A stretch of DNA of 12,319 bases from Thermoanaerobaculales bacterium (GCA_029938595.1 JAOZUP010000080.1:1-12319); one strand, 5' to 3'. Counted from the first letter of the stretch, positions 1 through 7,385 are shown. Made by a program: numbers and translations. The notes: generated from the letters alone by a model not told the origin.

Positions 1-86
1 TCGATGGGAGGCGGTTCAGCCGCACAGGCCATCAGGATTCCAGCCAACATCGTGCCGACCACGGGAGCTGCCCAACTGGTTGCCAT
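1..86 (-). CDS. N-terminal fragment of a probable lipoprotein, running off the left edge
   Basis: An open frame starts with ATG at 86 and stays open to the window edge, giving 28 codons. The peptide looks like a lipoprotein signal: a short hydrophobic stretch (VVGTMLAGILMA), lipobox L-M-A-C with Cys at residue 21, then a proline-rich linker (AAEPPPI). There is no basic residue before the hydrophobic stretch, which is a weakness. A GGAGGGG Shine-Dalgarno sequence sits just upstream on this strand, unlike the plus-strand genes nearby. The gene diverges from the first sulfatase-like gene, leaving 75 bp between the two starts. The mature domain lies outside the window, so no function can be given. 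Starts at Met13 or Met19 are possible but would destroy the signal peptide. Confidence 0.55.
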   Translation of the reverse strand, partial: MATSWAAPVVGTMLAGILMACAAEPPPI

Positions 87-88
87 CG

Positions 89-95
89 CCCCTCC
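89..95 (-). promoter_or_regulatory. Shine-Dalgarno sequence of the left-edge lipoprotein gene
   Basis: Read on the minus strand the sequence is GGAGGGG. Its GGAGG core ends 4 nt before the ATG at 86. It supports that start and contrasts with the leaderless-type starts of the sulfatase-like genes. Confidence 0.5.
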
Positions 96-149
96 GTTTT
101 TCAGGATTCACGCCAGGATGATACCAGGCACCCGGTGAGAAGGCCGTGC

Positions 150-155
150 TAGCCT
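150..155 (+). promoter_or_regulatory. Putative -10 element (TAGCCT) of a leaderless start, first sulfatase-like gene
   Basis: TAGCCT is preceded by TGC (147-149), giving an extended -10 (TGnTAnnnT). Its last T is 6 nt before the ATG at 162, so transcription would begin at or very near the A of the start codon. The nearest purine-rich stretch (GAGAAGG at 137-143) is too far upstream to act as a ribosome binding site. No clear -35 is seen. Confidence 0.55.
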
Positions 156-161
156 GCGCCC

Positions 162-1676
162 ATGCCAAAGATCGTAATGGCTTCCGCTCTTCTGCTGATC
201 ACCGCAGCCGCGGGCTGTGCCCGACCGGAACCACCGTTCGAGCCGCCCAACGTCGTACTGATCACCATCGACGCGCTGCGCCCCGATTACCTTTCATACG
301 CGGGTCATCCGAGCAGGACGTCACCAAACCTCGATGTCCTCGCCCGTGACGGAGTTGTGTTCAGCCAGGCACTGACCTCGTTCCCGGGTACCTCGCCAGC
401 GATGCCATCGCTCATGACCGGCCTCTTCCCGAGCTTCGAAGGCGTCGACAAGTGGGTCAAGACGACCCGCCACGGCTTCAATGACTTCGAGTCGCCCGAG
501 GAGCGAGACCGGCGCGGGCTGAGCTCCAACCTGCGGATGCTCGCCGAGATCCTCAACGACCACGGCTACACGACAGTAGGGTTCAACACCAACCCCAACC
601 TGTCCGCACACGCCAACTTTGACCAGGGTTTCGACGTTTATGAGGAATTCGAAAAGTACAACCACCGGCAGCACCGGACACGTGACCACCGACTCATCGG
701 CAACTACCCTCCGGCGGGCGTGGTCATGAAACGGGTGCTCGAACGCATGGATGATCCGGTCGATGGCCCAGTCTTCTTTTGGATGCACTTCATGGACCCC
801 CACAGCCCCTACCTGCCGCCCCAGCGCCACGCGCGGGCCTTTCCACACAACTACAGCAGCCATTCGGATTTGGAGATCAACGAGGCGGTGTACCACCTTC
901 TCTACAGCCAAAGCGGGTCGGCGAAGAGAGCGGCCCGATATCCCTCACCCGAGGATCTCGGAATCGAGGGCGAGGTATTCATCGACCACGTTCGTGGCCT
1001 GTACGAGGCCGAGATTCGGTTCTGCGATGCACAGCTCCGCCGTCTCTTCAGAAGGCTCGATTCGGACCCCGCCTGGCAAAACACACTGGTCGTCGTCACA
1101 GCCGACCACGGTGAGGAGTTCCTCGATCACGGCTTCGTGATCCACCATGTGCTTAGCGGTCTCGCCGAGGAGCTGATCCGCATCCCGCTGATCGTCAAGC
1201 TGCCGAAGGGAACGCCCTCCGGCGTCACCATCGACGAGCTCGTTCGGATCATCGACATCGCACCGACCGTCCTCGACTATGCGGGGCTTGGGAACGAGGC
1301 GAGTCACATGGACGGAACGAGCGTGCGTCCTCTCATCGAAGGTCGGGAGGCGCCCGCCCGTACGGCCTTCTACAGCACCATCGATTACGGCATCGTCCGC
1401 ACTGCGAAGTGGAAGTACCGACTGCTCAAGCATCCCGGGGACAGCGGTGAACCACGCGAACGGCTCTTTGACATCGTGGCCGATCCTCTGGAGGAGCACG
1501 ACCTGGCAGGAGACCACCCTGAGCTCCTGGCGGAGCTCGGAGAGCGGTACGAGGCCTTCGCACAACATCTGCGCACTCGCGCGGCGCCTCCCGGCACCGC
1601 CGACGCACCGAGCGGCGGTGAGCTCGACGCCGAGGAGCTCGAACGGCTGGAAGCTCTAGGCTACGTGGCGGACTGA
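162..1676 (+). CDS. Sulfatase-like lipoprotein of the alkaline phosphatase superfamily, Thr at nucleophile position
   Basis: This 504-residue exported protein has a signal peptide ending in a lipobox-like AAGC (Cys19) and a sulfatase/alkaline phosphatase fold. Visible motifs in order: metal-binding I-D-A-L-R-P-D (Asp37), nucleophile region G-T-S-P-A-M-P-S-L-M-T-G (Thr77), M-H-F-M-D-P-H-S-P-Y (His209, His214), Y-E-A-E-I-R-F helix near residue 281, and A-D-H-G-E-E-F-L-D-H-G (Asp315, His316, His323). The formylglycine motif C/S-x-P-x-R reads T-S-P-A-M, so classical sulfatase activity is unlikely. A threonine-dependent phosphodiesterase or phosphotransferase activity is the alternative, and the substrate is unknown. 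It is clearly more distant from the next four genes than they are from each other, and carries an extra insertion near residues 225-265. It ends in L-E-A-L-G-Y-V, the family's usual tail. The next gene starts 16 bp downstream. Confidence 0.93.
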   Translation: MPKIVMASALLLITAAAGCARPEPPFEPPNVVLITIDALRPDYLSYAGHPSRTSPNLDVLARDGVVFSQALTSFPGTSPAMPSLMTGLFPSFEGVDKWVKTTRHGFNDFESPEERDRRGLSSNLRMLAEILNDHGYTTVGFNTNPNLSAHANFDQGFDVYEEFEKYNHRQHRTRDHRLIGNYPPAGVVMKRVLERMDDPVDGPVFFWMHFMDPHSPYLPPQRHARAFPHNYSSHSDLEINEAVYHLLYSQSGSAKRAARYPSPEDLGIEGEVFIDHVRGLYEAEIRFCDAQLRRLFRRLDSDPAWQNTLVVVTADHGEEFLDHGFVIHHVLSGLAEELIRIPLIVKLPKGTPSGVTIDELVRIIDIAPTVLDYAGLGNEASHMDGTSVRPLIEGREAPARTAFYSTIDYGIVRTAKWKYRLLKHPGDSGEPRERLFDIVADPLEEHDLAGDHPELLAELGERYEAFAQHLRTRAAPPGTADAPSGGELDAEELERLEALGYVAD

Positions 1677-1680
1677 TGGG

Positions 1681-1686
1681 AATAAT
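1681..1686 (+). promoter_or_regulatory. Putative -10 element (AATAAT) of a leaderless start, second sulfatase-like gene
   Basis: AATAAT differs from TATAAT only at the first base and ends 6 nt before the ATG at 1693, the same spacing as at the neighbouring genes. It lies in the 16-bp gap after the first gene, so the second gene probably has its own promoter despite the tight spacing. A GGGA at 1678-1681 could alternatively be a weak ribosome binding site. Confidence 0.45.
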
Positions 1687-1692
1687 CGTCGC

Positions 1693-3087
1693 ATGAACGT
1701 TTTCTGGGCGGTGGTAGGGTCGACGCGGTACCGTCTTTTTCTGGTCAGCGTCGCTGCGGTTCTTGTCGCCTTCGGTTGCGGCAGGAATCCGCAACCAGCC
1801 CCGCACTCGAGCACGCCGATGAACGTGATCGTTGTACTGGTGGATACGCTCCGCGCCGACCACATGAGCCTGTATGGCTACTCCCGGGCGACGACGCCCT
1901 TCATCGACAGATTTGCATCAGAGGCCATTGTCTTCGAGCGCGGCAGATCGCAGGCGGGGTGCACTTTCCCGTCGGTCAACTCGCTGATGACCTCGCGCTA
2001 CCCAGAGGTATTCGCCCATCAGGGAAAAGGGCACTTTGGAATCCCGGATGCGTACCCCACAATCGCTGAAGTCCTCAATGGTCACGGGTATCAGACTGCC
2101 GCCGTGTCGGCGAGCCCCATCGTTCGGAATACACCCAGCAAGCTCAACCCTAACGGTGGTTTTGGACGCGGCTTCGACCTCTTCATCGAAGGCTGCGTGT
2201 GGGGACACGGTGCGTGCGTCAACCGCAAGATTTTCGAGGTACTGAATAACCTGGAAGAGCCCTTCTTCCTCTACCTCCACTACATGGAGCCGCACGCGCA
2301 CTATCGGCCACCCGTACACTACGAGAAGAGATTTGCCGGCGAGTACAACGGCTTCGATTTCATTCAGCAGGGCAATCCCAAGCCCATCTCGAAGACGCTC
2401 TACGCCAACGGCCCAGAGTACGAGATCACGGACCGTGACATCCAGCACCTCGTCGATCTCTACGACGACGAAATCAGGTACTTCGACGGGATTTTCCGGC
2501 GGCTGCTGAGGAAGCTCGAGGCCCGCGGCCAGCTCGAGGAAACGATGATCGTGCTCGCATCGGACCACGGGGAGGAGTTTCTCGAACACGGCCACATCGG
2601 CCATTGCCGAGGCGTATGGGACACGCTCACCCACGTCCCTCTGGTCCTCCAGATTCCCGGGGTCCAAGGAACACGCCTCGACACCGCGGTTCAAAACCTG
2701 GATATCGTGCCAACGATTCTCGACTACCTCGAGATCGACGGCGAGGGATTCGGATTCGAAGGAAGGAGCCTGCGGCATCTCATCGAAGGACGAGAGGTGT
2801 CGCCCCGGTTCGCCTTCTCCGAACAGAAACAGTACCGGTCGTCTGACACCGGCAGCTTCCACCTGATTGTCGATAGTGCAGAAGACACAATGGCTCTTTT
2901 TGACGTCAGGAACGATCCACTCGAGCAGCACGACCTTTACTCCACATCCCACCCAGCACTTGGACCGCTGAGTGCTGCGCTCGAGGGATGGCTTGAAAGG
3001 ACCAACCGGTTGGGGCGCCTCGAAGAGTCAGCCGCTGCCGCCAGGGCCAAGGAGGAGGAGCTGCGCGCGCTCGGTTACCTCCAATAG
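1693..3087 (+). CDS. Sulfatase-like lipoprotein, tandem paralogue 1 of 4, Thr nucleophile (CTFPSV)
   Basis: This 464-residue protein has a hydrophobic signal ending at Cys29 (VAFGC, a loose lipobox), so it is probably envelope-anchored outside the cytoplasm. Motifs: V-D-T-L-R-A-D-H (Asp51), R-S-Q-A-G-C-T-F-P-S-V-N-S-L-M-T-S (Thr91 at the nucleophile position), L-H-Y-M-E-P-H (His196, His201), D-L-Y-D-D-E-I-R-Y-F-D near residue 256, and S-D-H-G-E-E-F-L-E-H-G-H-I-G-H-C-R-G (Asp291, His292, His299, His304). Cys90 precedes Thr91, but proline is then three residues on and no arginine follows, so it is not a formylglycine site. A Cys168/Cys175 pair (GCVW..GACVN) could form a disulfide. The C-terminus is E-E-E-L-R-A-L-G-Y-L-Q. 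GTG at 1711 is a possible alternative start; ATG 1693 fits the -10 spacing. Hydrolysis or transfer on a phospho- or sulfo-ester is inferred; the substrate is unknown. Confidence 0.93.
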   Translation: MNVFWAVVGSTRYRLFLVSVAAVLVAFGCGRNPQPAPHSSTPMNVIVVLVDTLRADHMSLYGYSRATTPFIDRFASEAIVFERGRSQAGCTFPSVNSLMTSRYPEVFAHQGKGHFGIPDAYPTIAEVLNGHGYQTAAVSASPIVRNTPSKLNPNGGFGRGFDLFIEGCVWGHGACVNRKIFEVLNNLEEPFFLYLHYMEPHAHYRPPVHYEKRFAGEYNGFDFIQQGNPKPISKTLYANGPEYEITDRDIQHLVDLYDDEIRYFDGIFRRLLRKLEARGQLEETMIVLASDHGEEFLEHGHIGHCRGVWDTLTHVPLVLQIPGVQGTRLDTAVQNLDIVPTILDYLEIDGEGFGFEGRSLRHLIEGREVSPRFAFSEQKQYRSSDTGSFHLIVDSAEDTMALFDVRNDPLEQHDLYSTSHPALGPLSAALEGWLERTNRLGRLEESAAAARAKEEELRALGYLQ

Positions 3088-3118
3088 TGTTTCTCTGTAG
3101 GTGGCCGAAGGCTCGCAG
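3088..3118. pseudogene. Possible remnant of a convergent sulfatase-like gene 3' end
   Basis: Directly after the second gene's stop, this stretch aligns without gaps to the bases directly after the fifth gene's stop (7386-7416), with 20 of 31 positions identical. The latter is the 3' end of the convergent sixth gene. Read on the minus strand, the remnant encodes L-R-A-F-G-H-L-Q, against L-K-A-F-G-Y-L-Q in the intact gene. The stop codon is lost and another stop lies just upstream. The match is short and could be partly chance. Confidence 0.3.
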
Positions 3119-3186
3119 ATCTCAGCTCTGGCTTACTATCTGAATGGTATGACAGGGGTTCTCAGCAAGGGCATTTTTCCACGTGT

Positions 3187-3192
3187 TAAAGT
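3187..3192 (+). promoter_or_regulatory. Putative extended -10 element (TGT-TAAAGT), third sulfatase-like gene
   Basis: TAAAGT with TGT just before it (3184-3186) is an extended -10. It ends 6 nt before the GTG at 3199. The in-frame TAA at 3187 forbids any earlier start, which makes the GTG and its leaderless reading consistent with each other. Confidence 0.55.
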
Positions 3193-3198
3193 TACGAG

Positions 3199-4566
3199 GT
3201 GCTCCGCACTCTGACATTCTCCGTGGCCATCCTGGCGCTGTTCTCTCTCGGCTGCGGGAAGGAATCGCCCCCGCCGCTTGCGGAATCACAACCGCTGAAC
3301 GTTGTTCTGGTAATGGTCGACACCTTGCGCGCCGACCACATGAGTCTGTACGGCTACTCCCGGGCGACGACGCCATTCATCGACGAGCTGGCGGCGGAAG
3401 CGGTGGTCTTCGATCGCGCGCGGTCGCAGGCGGCCTGCACCTTTCCATCTGTTAACTCGCTCTTCACATCGCGCTACCCCTTCGATTTCAACGTCCAGGG
3501 GGAAGGCCAGATGGGTATCCCCCCCGAGTACCCGACAATTGCCGAAATCCTGCAGGCTCAGGGCTACCACACCATAGCGGTCTCGGCGAGTCCGATCGTC
3601 CGCTCGACACCCAGCAAGGAAAACCCGAACGCGGGCTTTGGCGCCGGGTTTGAGGTCTTCGACGAGAGCTGTCTGTGGGGCAGTGCTGCGTGTGTCAACG
3701 CCCGTGCGCTAAAGCTCCTCGGAAACGCGCGGGAACCGTTCTTTCTGTACCTCCACTACATGGACCCCCACGGCCACTATGCGCCGCCGGCCGCCTATCA
3801 GAAGCAGTTCGCCGGGCCCTACGACGGGTACGACTTCATTGCCGCAGGTGACCACAACCCGATCGGCGAAATGATCTACGGTGACGGCCCGGAGCTCGAT
3901 ATCACCGATCGCGATGTACAGCATCTTATCGATCTCTATGACGACGAGATCCGCTACTTCGACGGCGAGTTCGCGCGGCTCATCGATTTCCTCCGCGAAG
4001 ACAATCTACTCGATCGTTCATTATTGGCCTTCACTTCGGATCATGGTGAGGAGTTTCTCGAGCACGGGCACGTCGGGCATTGCCGTGGAGTGTGGGACAC
4101 GCTCACCCACGTGCCGCTCCTCGTGAGGTTCCCCGAGCTCGACGGTGGAAGCCGCGTCGACAATGCGGTGCAACTCATCGACGTCGTTCCGACCATGCTC
4201 GACGAACTCGGAATAGACACGACGGCCATCCCTTTCGAAGGCACCACCCTGCGAATGCTGTTCGAGGGTGGCAGACCGGCACCGGTCTACGCATATTCGG
4301 ACCAGGGCAGGTACCGCGCTTCCGACGACGGGCGGTGGCACTTCATCCTCGACGGTGTGGAGTCGAGCGCCACTTTCTATGACACCCGAGATGATCCCCT
4401 CGAACAGCACGATCTCTTTGCGGGAGGGAGCCCGGAAATCGACAGATTAAGCACCACCCTCAATCAGTGGCTGAAGGATACCGGTCAATGGGTACGGTTC
4501 GACGAGGCTCTCGCAGCGAGCAAGGCCAAGGAGGAGGAGCTCCGGGCCCTCGGCTATCTGCAATAG
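3199..4566 (+). CDS. Sulfatase-like lipoprotein, tandem paralogue 2 of 4, Thr nucleophile (CTFPSV)
   Basis: This 455-residue protein begins with GTG, the first start codon after an in-frame TAA. The signal peptide ends at Cys19 (FSLGC), suggesting a lipid-anchored envelope protein. Motifs: V-D-T-L-R-A-D-H (Asp41), A-C-T-F-P-S-V-N-S-L (Thr81), L-H-Y-M-D-P-H-G-H-Y (His176, His181), D-L-Y-D-D-E-I-R-Y-F-D, S-D-H-G-E-E-F-L-E-H-G-H (Asp281, His282, His289, His291), and H-C-R-G-V-W-D. The extra cysteine pair (ESCLW..AACVN, Cys158/Cys165) is kept. It is the closest neighbour of the preceding copy at the DNA level: 1864-1908 and 3340-3384 match at 42 of 45 bases. The gap to the previous gene is 111 bp and to the next 35 bp. 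It is read as a threonine-dependent phospho- or sulfo-ester enzyme of unknown substrate. Confidence 0.93.
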   Translation: MLRTLTFSVAILALFSLGCGKESPPPLAESQPLNVVLVMVDTLRADHMSLYGYSRATTPFIDELAAEAVVFDRARSQAACTFPSVNSLFTSRYPFDFNVQGEGQMGIPPEYPTIAEILQAQGYHTIAVSASPIVRSTPSKENPNAGFGAGFEVFDESCLWGSAACVNARALKLLGNAREPFFLYLHYMDPHGHYAPPAAYQKQFAGPYDGYDFIAAGDHNPIGEMIYGDGPELDITDRDVQHLIDLYDDEIRYFDGEFARLIDFLREDNLLDRSLLAFTSDHGEEFLEHGHVGHCRGVWDTLTHVPLLVRFPELDGGSRVDNAVQLIDVVPTMLDELGIDTTAIPFEGTTLRMLFEGGRPAPVYAYSDQGRYRASDDGRWHFILDGVESSATFYDTRDDPLEQHDLFAGGSPEIDRLSTTLNQWLKDTGQWVRFDEALAASKAKEEELRALGYLQ

Positions 4567-4589
4567 CCGGTTCGCTAATCCTATGCGTG

Positions 4590-4595
4590 TAGACT
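4590..4595 (+). promoter_or_regulatory. Putative -10 element (TAGACT) of a leaderless start, fourth sulfatase-like gene
   Basis: TAGACT ends 6 nt before the ATG at 4602 in the 35-bp gap after the third gene. No Shine-Dalgarno sequence is visible between it and the start codon. Confidence 0.5.
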
Positions 4596-4601
4596 ACGCC
4601 T

Positions 4602-5969
4602 ATGAAACCGGCTTCGATCAGCATTTTCATCGCAGTTCTCATCGCTCTCCTGTCGCTCTCCTGCCGCCAACAGCCGCGCGCGCCCCAACCTGACCCGGCA
4701 AACGTCATCATCGTGATGGTCGATACGCTTCGTGCTGACCACATGAGCACCTACGGCTACGAGCGGAAGACCACACCGTTCATCAGCAAATTTGCTTCCC
4801 AGGCAATCGTTTTCGAGCATGCGCGGTCCCAGGCCAGCTGCACGTTCCCCTCGGTCAATTCGTTGCTCACATCACGCAACCCAGCCATCTTCACACGACA
4901 GAAAAAGGGACAGTTCGGCATCCCCAATGACTATCCGTCGATAGCCGAGATCTTGAAGAGGCACGGCTACCACACCATCGCAGTCTCGGCGAGCCCGATC
5001 GTTCGCGCTACTCCCAGCAAATTCAACCCGGTCGGCGGATTTGACCGTGGGTTCGATGTCTTTGTCGAGGATCCGCTGTGGCGCCCCGGCGGACAGGTCA
5101 GCCGCGCTGTGATCAGTCAACTCGATGCGGTGGAGGAACCGTTTTTCCTCTACGCCCACTACATGGACCCACACGGACCGTACCGACCGCCAGAGAGATA
5201 CGAGAAGCGTTTTGCCGGAGAGTATGACGGCTACCAGTTCATCCAGCGCGGCAGCCCCGTCCCGATCGCGAAGATGCTATATGACAACGGCCCACACTAT
5301 GAAATCGCCGACCGCGACATCCAACACCTTGTAGATCTTTACGACGATGAAATCCGCTATTTCGACGGCGTGTTTCAGCGCCTCATCAAACACCTGGAAC
5401 AGCGGGATCTGCTCGATCGCACGCTCATAGTATTCACCGCCGACCACGGGGAGGAATTCCTGGAGCACGGTCACATCAGGCACTGTCGTGGGGTATGGGA
5501 CACGGTGACCCGTGTTCCGTTGATCTTGCGTTTTCCTGGCGTCGAGGGTGGGCATCGAATCGACGGCGCCGTTCAAAACCTCGATATCGTCCCCACTCTT
5601 CTTGACTACCTCAGCATAGAGACTGAAGACCTCGAGCTCGAAGGCACGAGCCTGCTTCCCCTCCTCGAAGGACGGGAGCCAACGGGAAGATACGCCTTTT
5701 CTGACCAACGCGAATATCGATCTGCGGACGACGGACATTTCCACCTGATTCTCGACGCTGAAGACAGCACGAAGACCCTCTTTAATCTTCGTTCGGACCC
5801 ACTCGAGCAGCACGATCTGTACAGTGTCGACCACCCCGAGGTCAACAGACTGAGCGATGCACTCAACCAGTGGCTGCAAGACACCGACCAGTGGGATCGC
5901 TTCGACGAGGCTCTTGCCGCCGGCAAGGCCAAGGAGGAGGAACTCCGCGCGCTGGGTTATCTACGTTGA
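4602..5969 (+). CDS. Sulfatase-like lipoprotein, tandem paralogue 3 of 4, lacking the paralogues' extra Cys pair
   Basis: This 455-residue protein has a signal peptide with a lipobox-like LSLSC (Cys21). Motifs: V-D-T-L-R-A-D-H (Asp41), S-C-T-F-P-S-V-N-S-L-L-T-S (Thr81), A-H-Y-M-D-P-H-G-P-Y (His176, His181), D-L-Y-D-D-E-I-R-Y-F-D, A-D-H-G-E-E-F-L-E-H-G-H (Asp281, His282), and H-C-R-G-V-W-D. It differs from its siblings in two places. The cysteine pair near residues 158-165 is replaced by EDPLW..GGQVS. The H-I-G-H motif is H-I-R-H, placing an arginine near the predicted active site. The tail is E-E-E-L-R-A-L-G-Y-L-R. It lies 35 bp after the third gene and 36 bp before the next start. It lacks the formylglycine motif; the substrate is unknown and may differ from those of its neighbours. 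Confidence 0.93.
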   Translation: MKPASISIFIAVLIALLSLSCRQQPRAPQPDPANVIIVMVDTLRADHMSTYGYERKTTPFISKFASQAIVFEHARSQASCTFPSVNSLLTSRNPAIFTRQKKGQFGIPNDYPSIAEILKRHGYHTIAVSASPIVRATPSKFNPVGGFDRGFDVFVEDPLWRPGGQVSRAVISQLDAVEEPFFLYAHYMDPHGPYRPPERYEKRFAGEYDGYQFIQRGSPVPIAKMLYDNGPHYEIADRDIQHLVDLYDDEIRYFDGVFQRLIKHLEQRDLLDRTLIVFTADHGEEFLEHGHIRHCRGVWDTVTRVPLILRFPGVEGGHRIDGAVQNLDIVPTLLDYLSIETEDLELEGTSLLPLLEGREPTGRYAFSDQREYRSADDGHFHLILDAEDSTKTLFNLRSDPLEQHDLYSVDHPEVNRLSDALNQWLQDTDQWDRFDEALAAGKAKEEELRALGYLR

Positions 5970-5993
5970 CTCGACCTCGCTTCGGTGTCGAGG

Positions 5994-5999
5994 TACATT
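5994..5999 (+). promoter_or_regulatory. Putative -10 element (TACATT) of a leaderless start, fifth sulfatase-like gene
   Basis: TACATT ends 6 nt before the ATG at 6006. TCGACC at 5971-5976, 17 bp upstream, matches TTGACA at four of six positions and could be a weak -35. The upstream in-frame GTG at 5985 has no such element at the same spacing, which favours 6006. Confidence 0.5.
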
Positions 6000-6005
6000 G
6001 AGTTG

Positions 6006-7385
6006 ATGATGAAAACCCGCTTGCCTTTGATGATCATGTTGGCGATTCTCGCCGGCAATGTCGCGTGCTCCCCGTCTGCCGAACCTCCGGCAGAAACCAC
6101 GCCCGCACCGCCCCTGAATGTGATCATTGTCCTCGTCGATACGCTGCGCGCGGACCACATGAGCCTCTACGGTTATGTGCGCCCGACCACGCCGTTCATC
6201 GATCGCTTTGCGTCTGAGGCGGTGGTGTTCGAGCACGCGCGGTCGCAAGCGCCCTGTACTTTTCCGTCGGTCAACTCACTGTTGACCTCGAGGTACCCGG
6301 GCGTTTTCACCCGCCAGGCCAAAGGGCAGTTCGGGATTCCCGAAGACATTCCTTCGATCGCCGAGATTTTGAGTGCGGTTGGCTACAACACAATCGCCGT
6401 CTCGGCGAGCCCGATCGTTCGTGCGACTCCAAATTTCTACAACCCAAGCGGTGGATTCGACCGGGGATTTGACACCTTCGTCGAGGGCTGTGTGTGGCGG
6501 CACGGCGCATGTGTCAACAAGAGAGTGTTCGACCAACTCGACTTGGCGAAGTCGCCGTTTTTCATGTACGTCCATTACATGGAACCGCACGGGCCGTATC
6601 TTCCGCCCGAGAACTACTCGCGGCGCTTCGCCGGGGAGTATGAAGGCTTCGATTTCATCCGCGACGGCGACCCCAAACCAGTCAACAGGATGATCTACGA
6701 AGACGGTCCCGAGTACGAGATCACCGATCGCGACATCCAGCATCTGGTCGATCTCTACGACGACGAGATCCGTTACTTCGACCTTGTGTTCCGGCGTCTC
6801 GTCAACCGGTTGGGCGATCAGGGGCTCATCGACAATACGGTGATCGTGCTCGCCGCAGACCACGGTGAGGAGTTCCTGGAGCACGACCACATGGGTCACT
6901 GCCGCGGGGTCTGGAACACGGTCACACACGTACCGCTGATCATCCGTTTACCGGGAATGAAGGAGGGCCGGCGAGTGAGCGCAGCGGTGGAAAACGTCGA
7001 CATCGTGCCCACCCTCCTCGACTACCTTGGAGTCGACGCCGGCGGTGCTGAACTCGAGGGATCGAGTCTGCGCCCCCTGATCGACGAGCACGACGGGATC
7101 GAGCGGCAGGCCTTTGCAGAGGCTGGGAGATATCGATCAGTCGACGATGGTCGCTTTCACCTGATCGTCGACTTCAAAGCCCGTACCTCGTCCCTTTTCG
7201 ATCTTCGTGCCGATGAGCTGGAGCAATCCGACCTCTTCCACGAGAGTCACCCGGAGGTCGGCCCGCTGACTACTTCCCTCAACCTGTGGCTGAGTGCAAC
7301 CGGTCAGAAATTTCGCATCCACGAGACGATGGCGGCAGCCAAGGCCAAGGAGGAGGAGTTGCGTGCACTCGGTTACCTCGAATAG
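6006..7385 (+). CDS. Sulfatase-like lipoprotein, tandem paralogue 4 of 4, Thr nucleophile (CTFPSV)
   Basis: I start this 459-residue protein at ATG 6006; the frame is open from GTG 5985, which would add seven residues ahead of the basic signal start. ATG 6009 is also possible. The hydrophobic signal ends at Cys21 (GNVAC, a poor lipobox). Motifs: V-D-T-L-R-A-D-H (Asp45), P-C-T-F-P-S-V-N-S-L-L-T-S (Thr85), V-H-Y-M-E-P-H-G-P-Y, D-L-Y-D-D-E-I-R-Y-F-D, A-D-H-G-E-E-F-L-E-H-D-H (Asp285, His286), and H-C-R-G-V-W-N. The Cys162/Cys169 pair is present. The tail is E-E-E-L-R-A-L-G-Y-L-E. The stop lies 4 bp from the stop of the converging sixth gene, with no hairpin terminator between them, so the two transcripts probably overlap. 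Enzyme class as for the other copies; substrate unknown. Confidence 0.93.
   Translation: MMKTRLPLMIMLAILAGNVACSPSAEPPAETTPAPPLNVIIVLVDTLRADHMSLYGYVRPTTPFIDRFASEAVVFEHARSQAPCTFPSVNSLLTSRYPGVFTRQAKGQFGIPEDIPSIAEILSAVGYNTIAVSASPIVRATPNFYNPSGGFDRGFDTFVEGCVWRHGACVNKRVFDQLDLAKSPFFMYVHYMEPHGPYLPPENYSRRFAGEYEGFDFIRDGDPKPVNRMIYEDGPEYEITDRDIQHLVDLYDDEIRYFDLVFRRLVNRLGDQGLIDNTVIVLAADHGEEFLEHDHMGHCRGVWNTVTHVPLIIRLPGMKEGRRVSAAVENVDIVPTLLDYLGVDAGGAELEGSSLRPLIDEHDGIERQAFAEAGRYRSVDDGRFHLIVDFKARTSSLFDLRADELEQSDLFHESHPEVGPLTTSLNLWLSATGQKFRIHETMAAAKAKEEELRALGYLE

Noticed and set aside
1951..1990. Cys-Thr-Phe-Pro-Ser in genes 2-5 as a formylglycine site with Cys as nucleophile
   Set aside because: From the Cys, proline is at +3 rather than +2 and no arginine follows. 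Anchoring on the S-L-[ML]-T segment aligns the Thr, not the Cys, with the classical nucleophile.
1918..2952. Long antisense open frame (344 codons) opposite gene 2, with similar ones at 321-911, 945-1568, 5277-5879 and 6276-6929
   Set aside because: They lie wholly opposite well-supported genes, repeat at the same place in each paralogue, and have no recognisable motifs. They follow from codon bias in GC-rich genes.
3049..3060. AAGGAGGAGGAG near the end of gene 2 (and the same in genes 3-5) as Shine-Dalgarno for the next gene
   Set aside because: It encodes the conserved K-E-E-E before L-R-A-L-G-Y and lies tens of bases or more from the next start, far outside ribosome-binding range.
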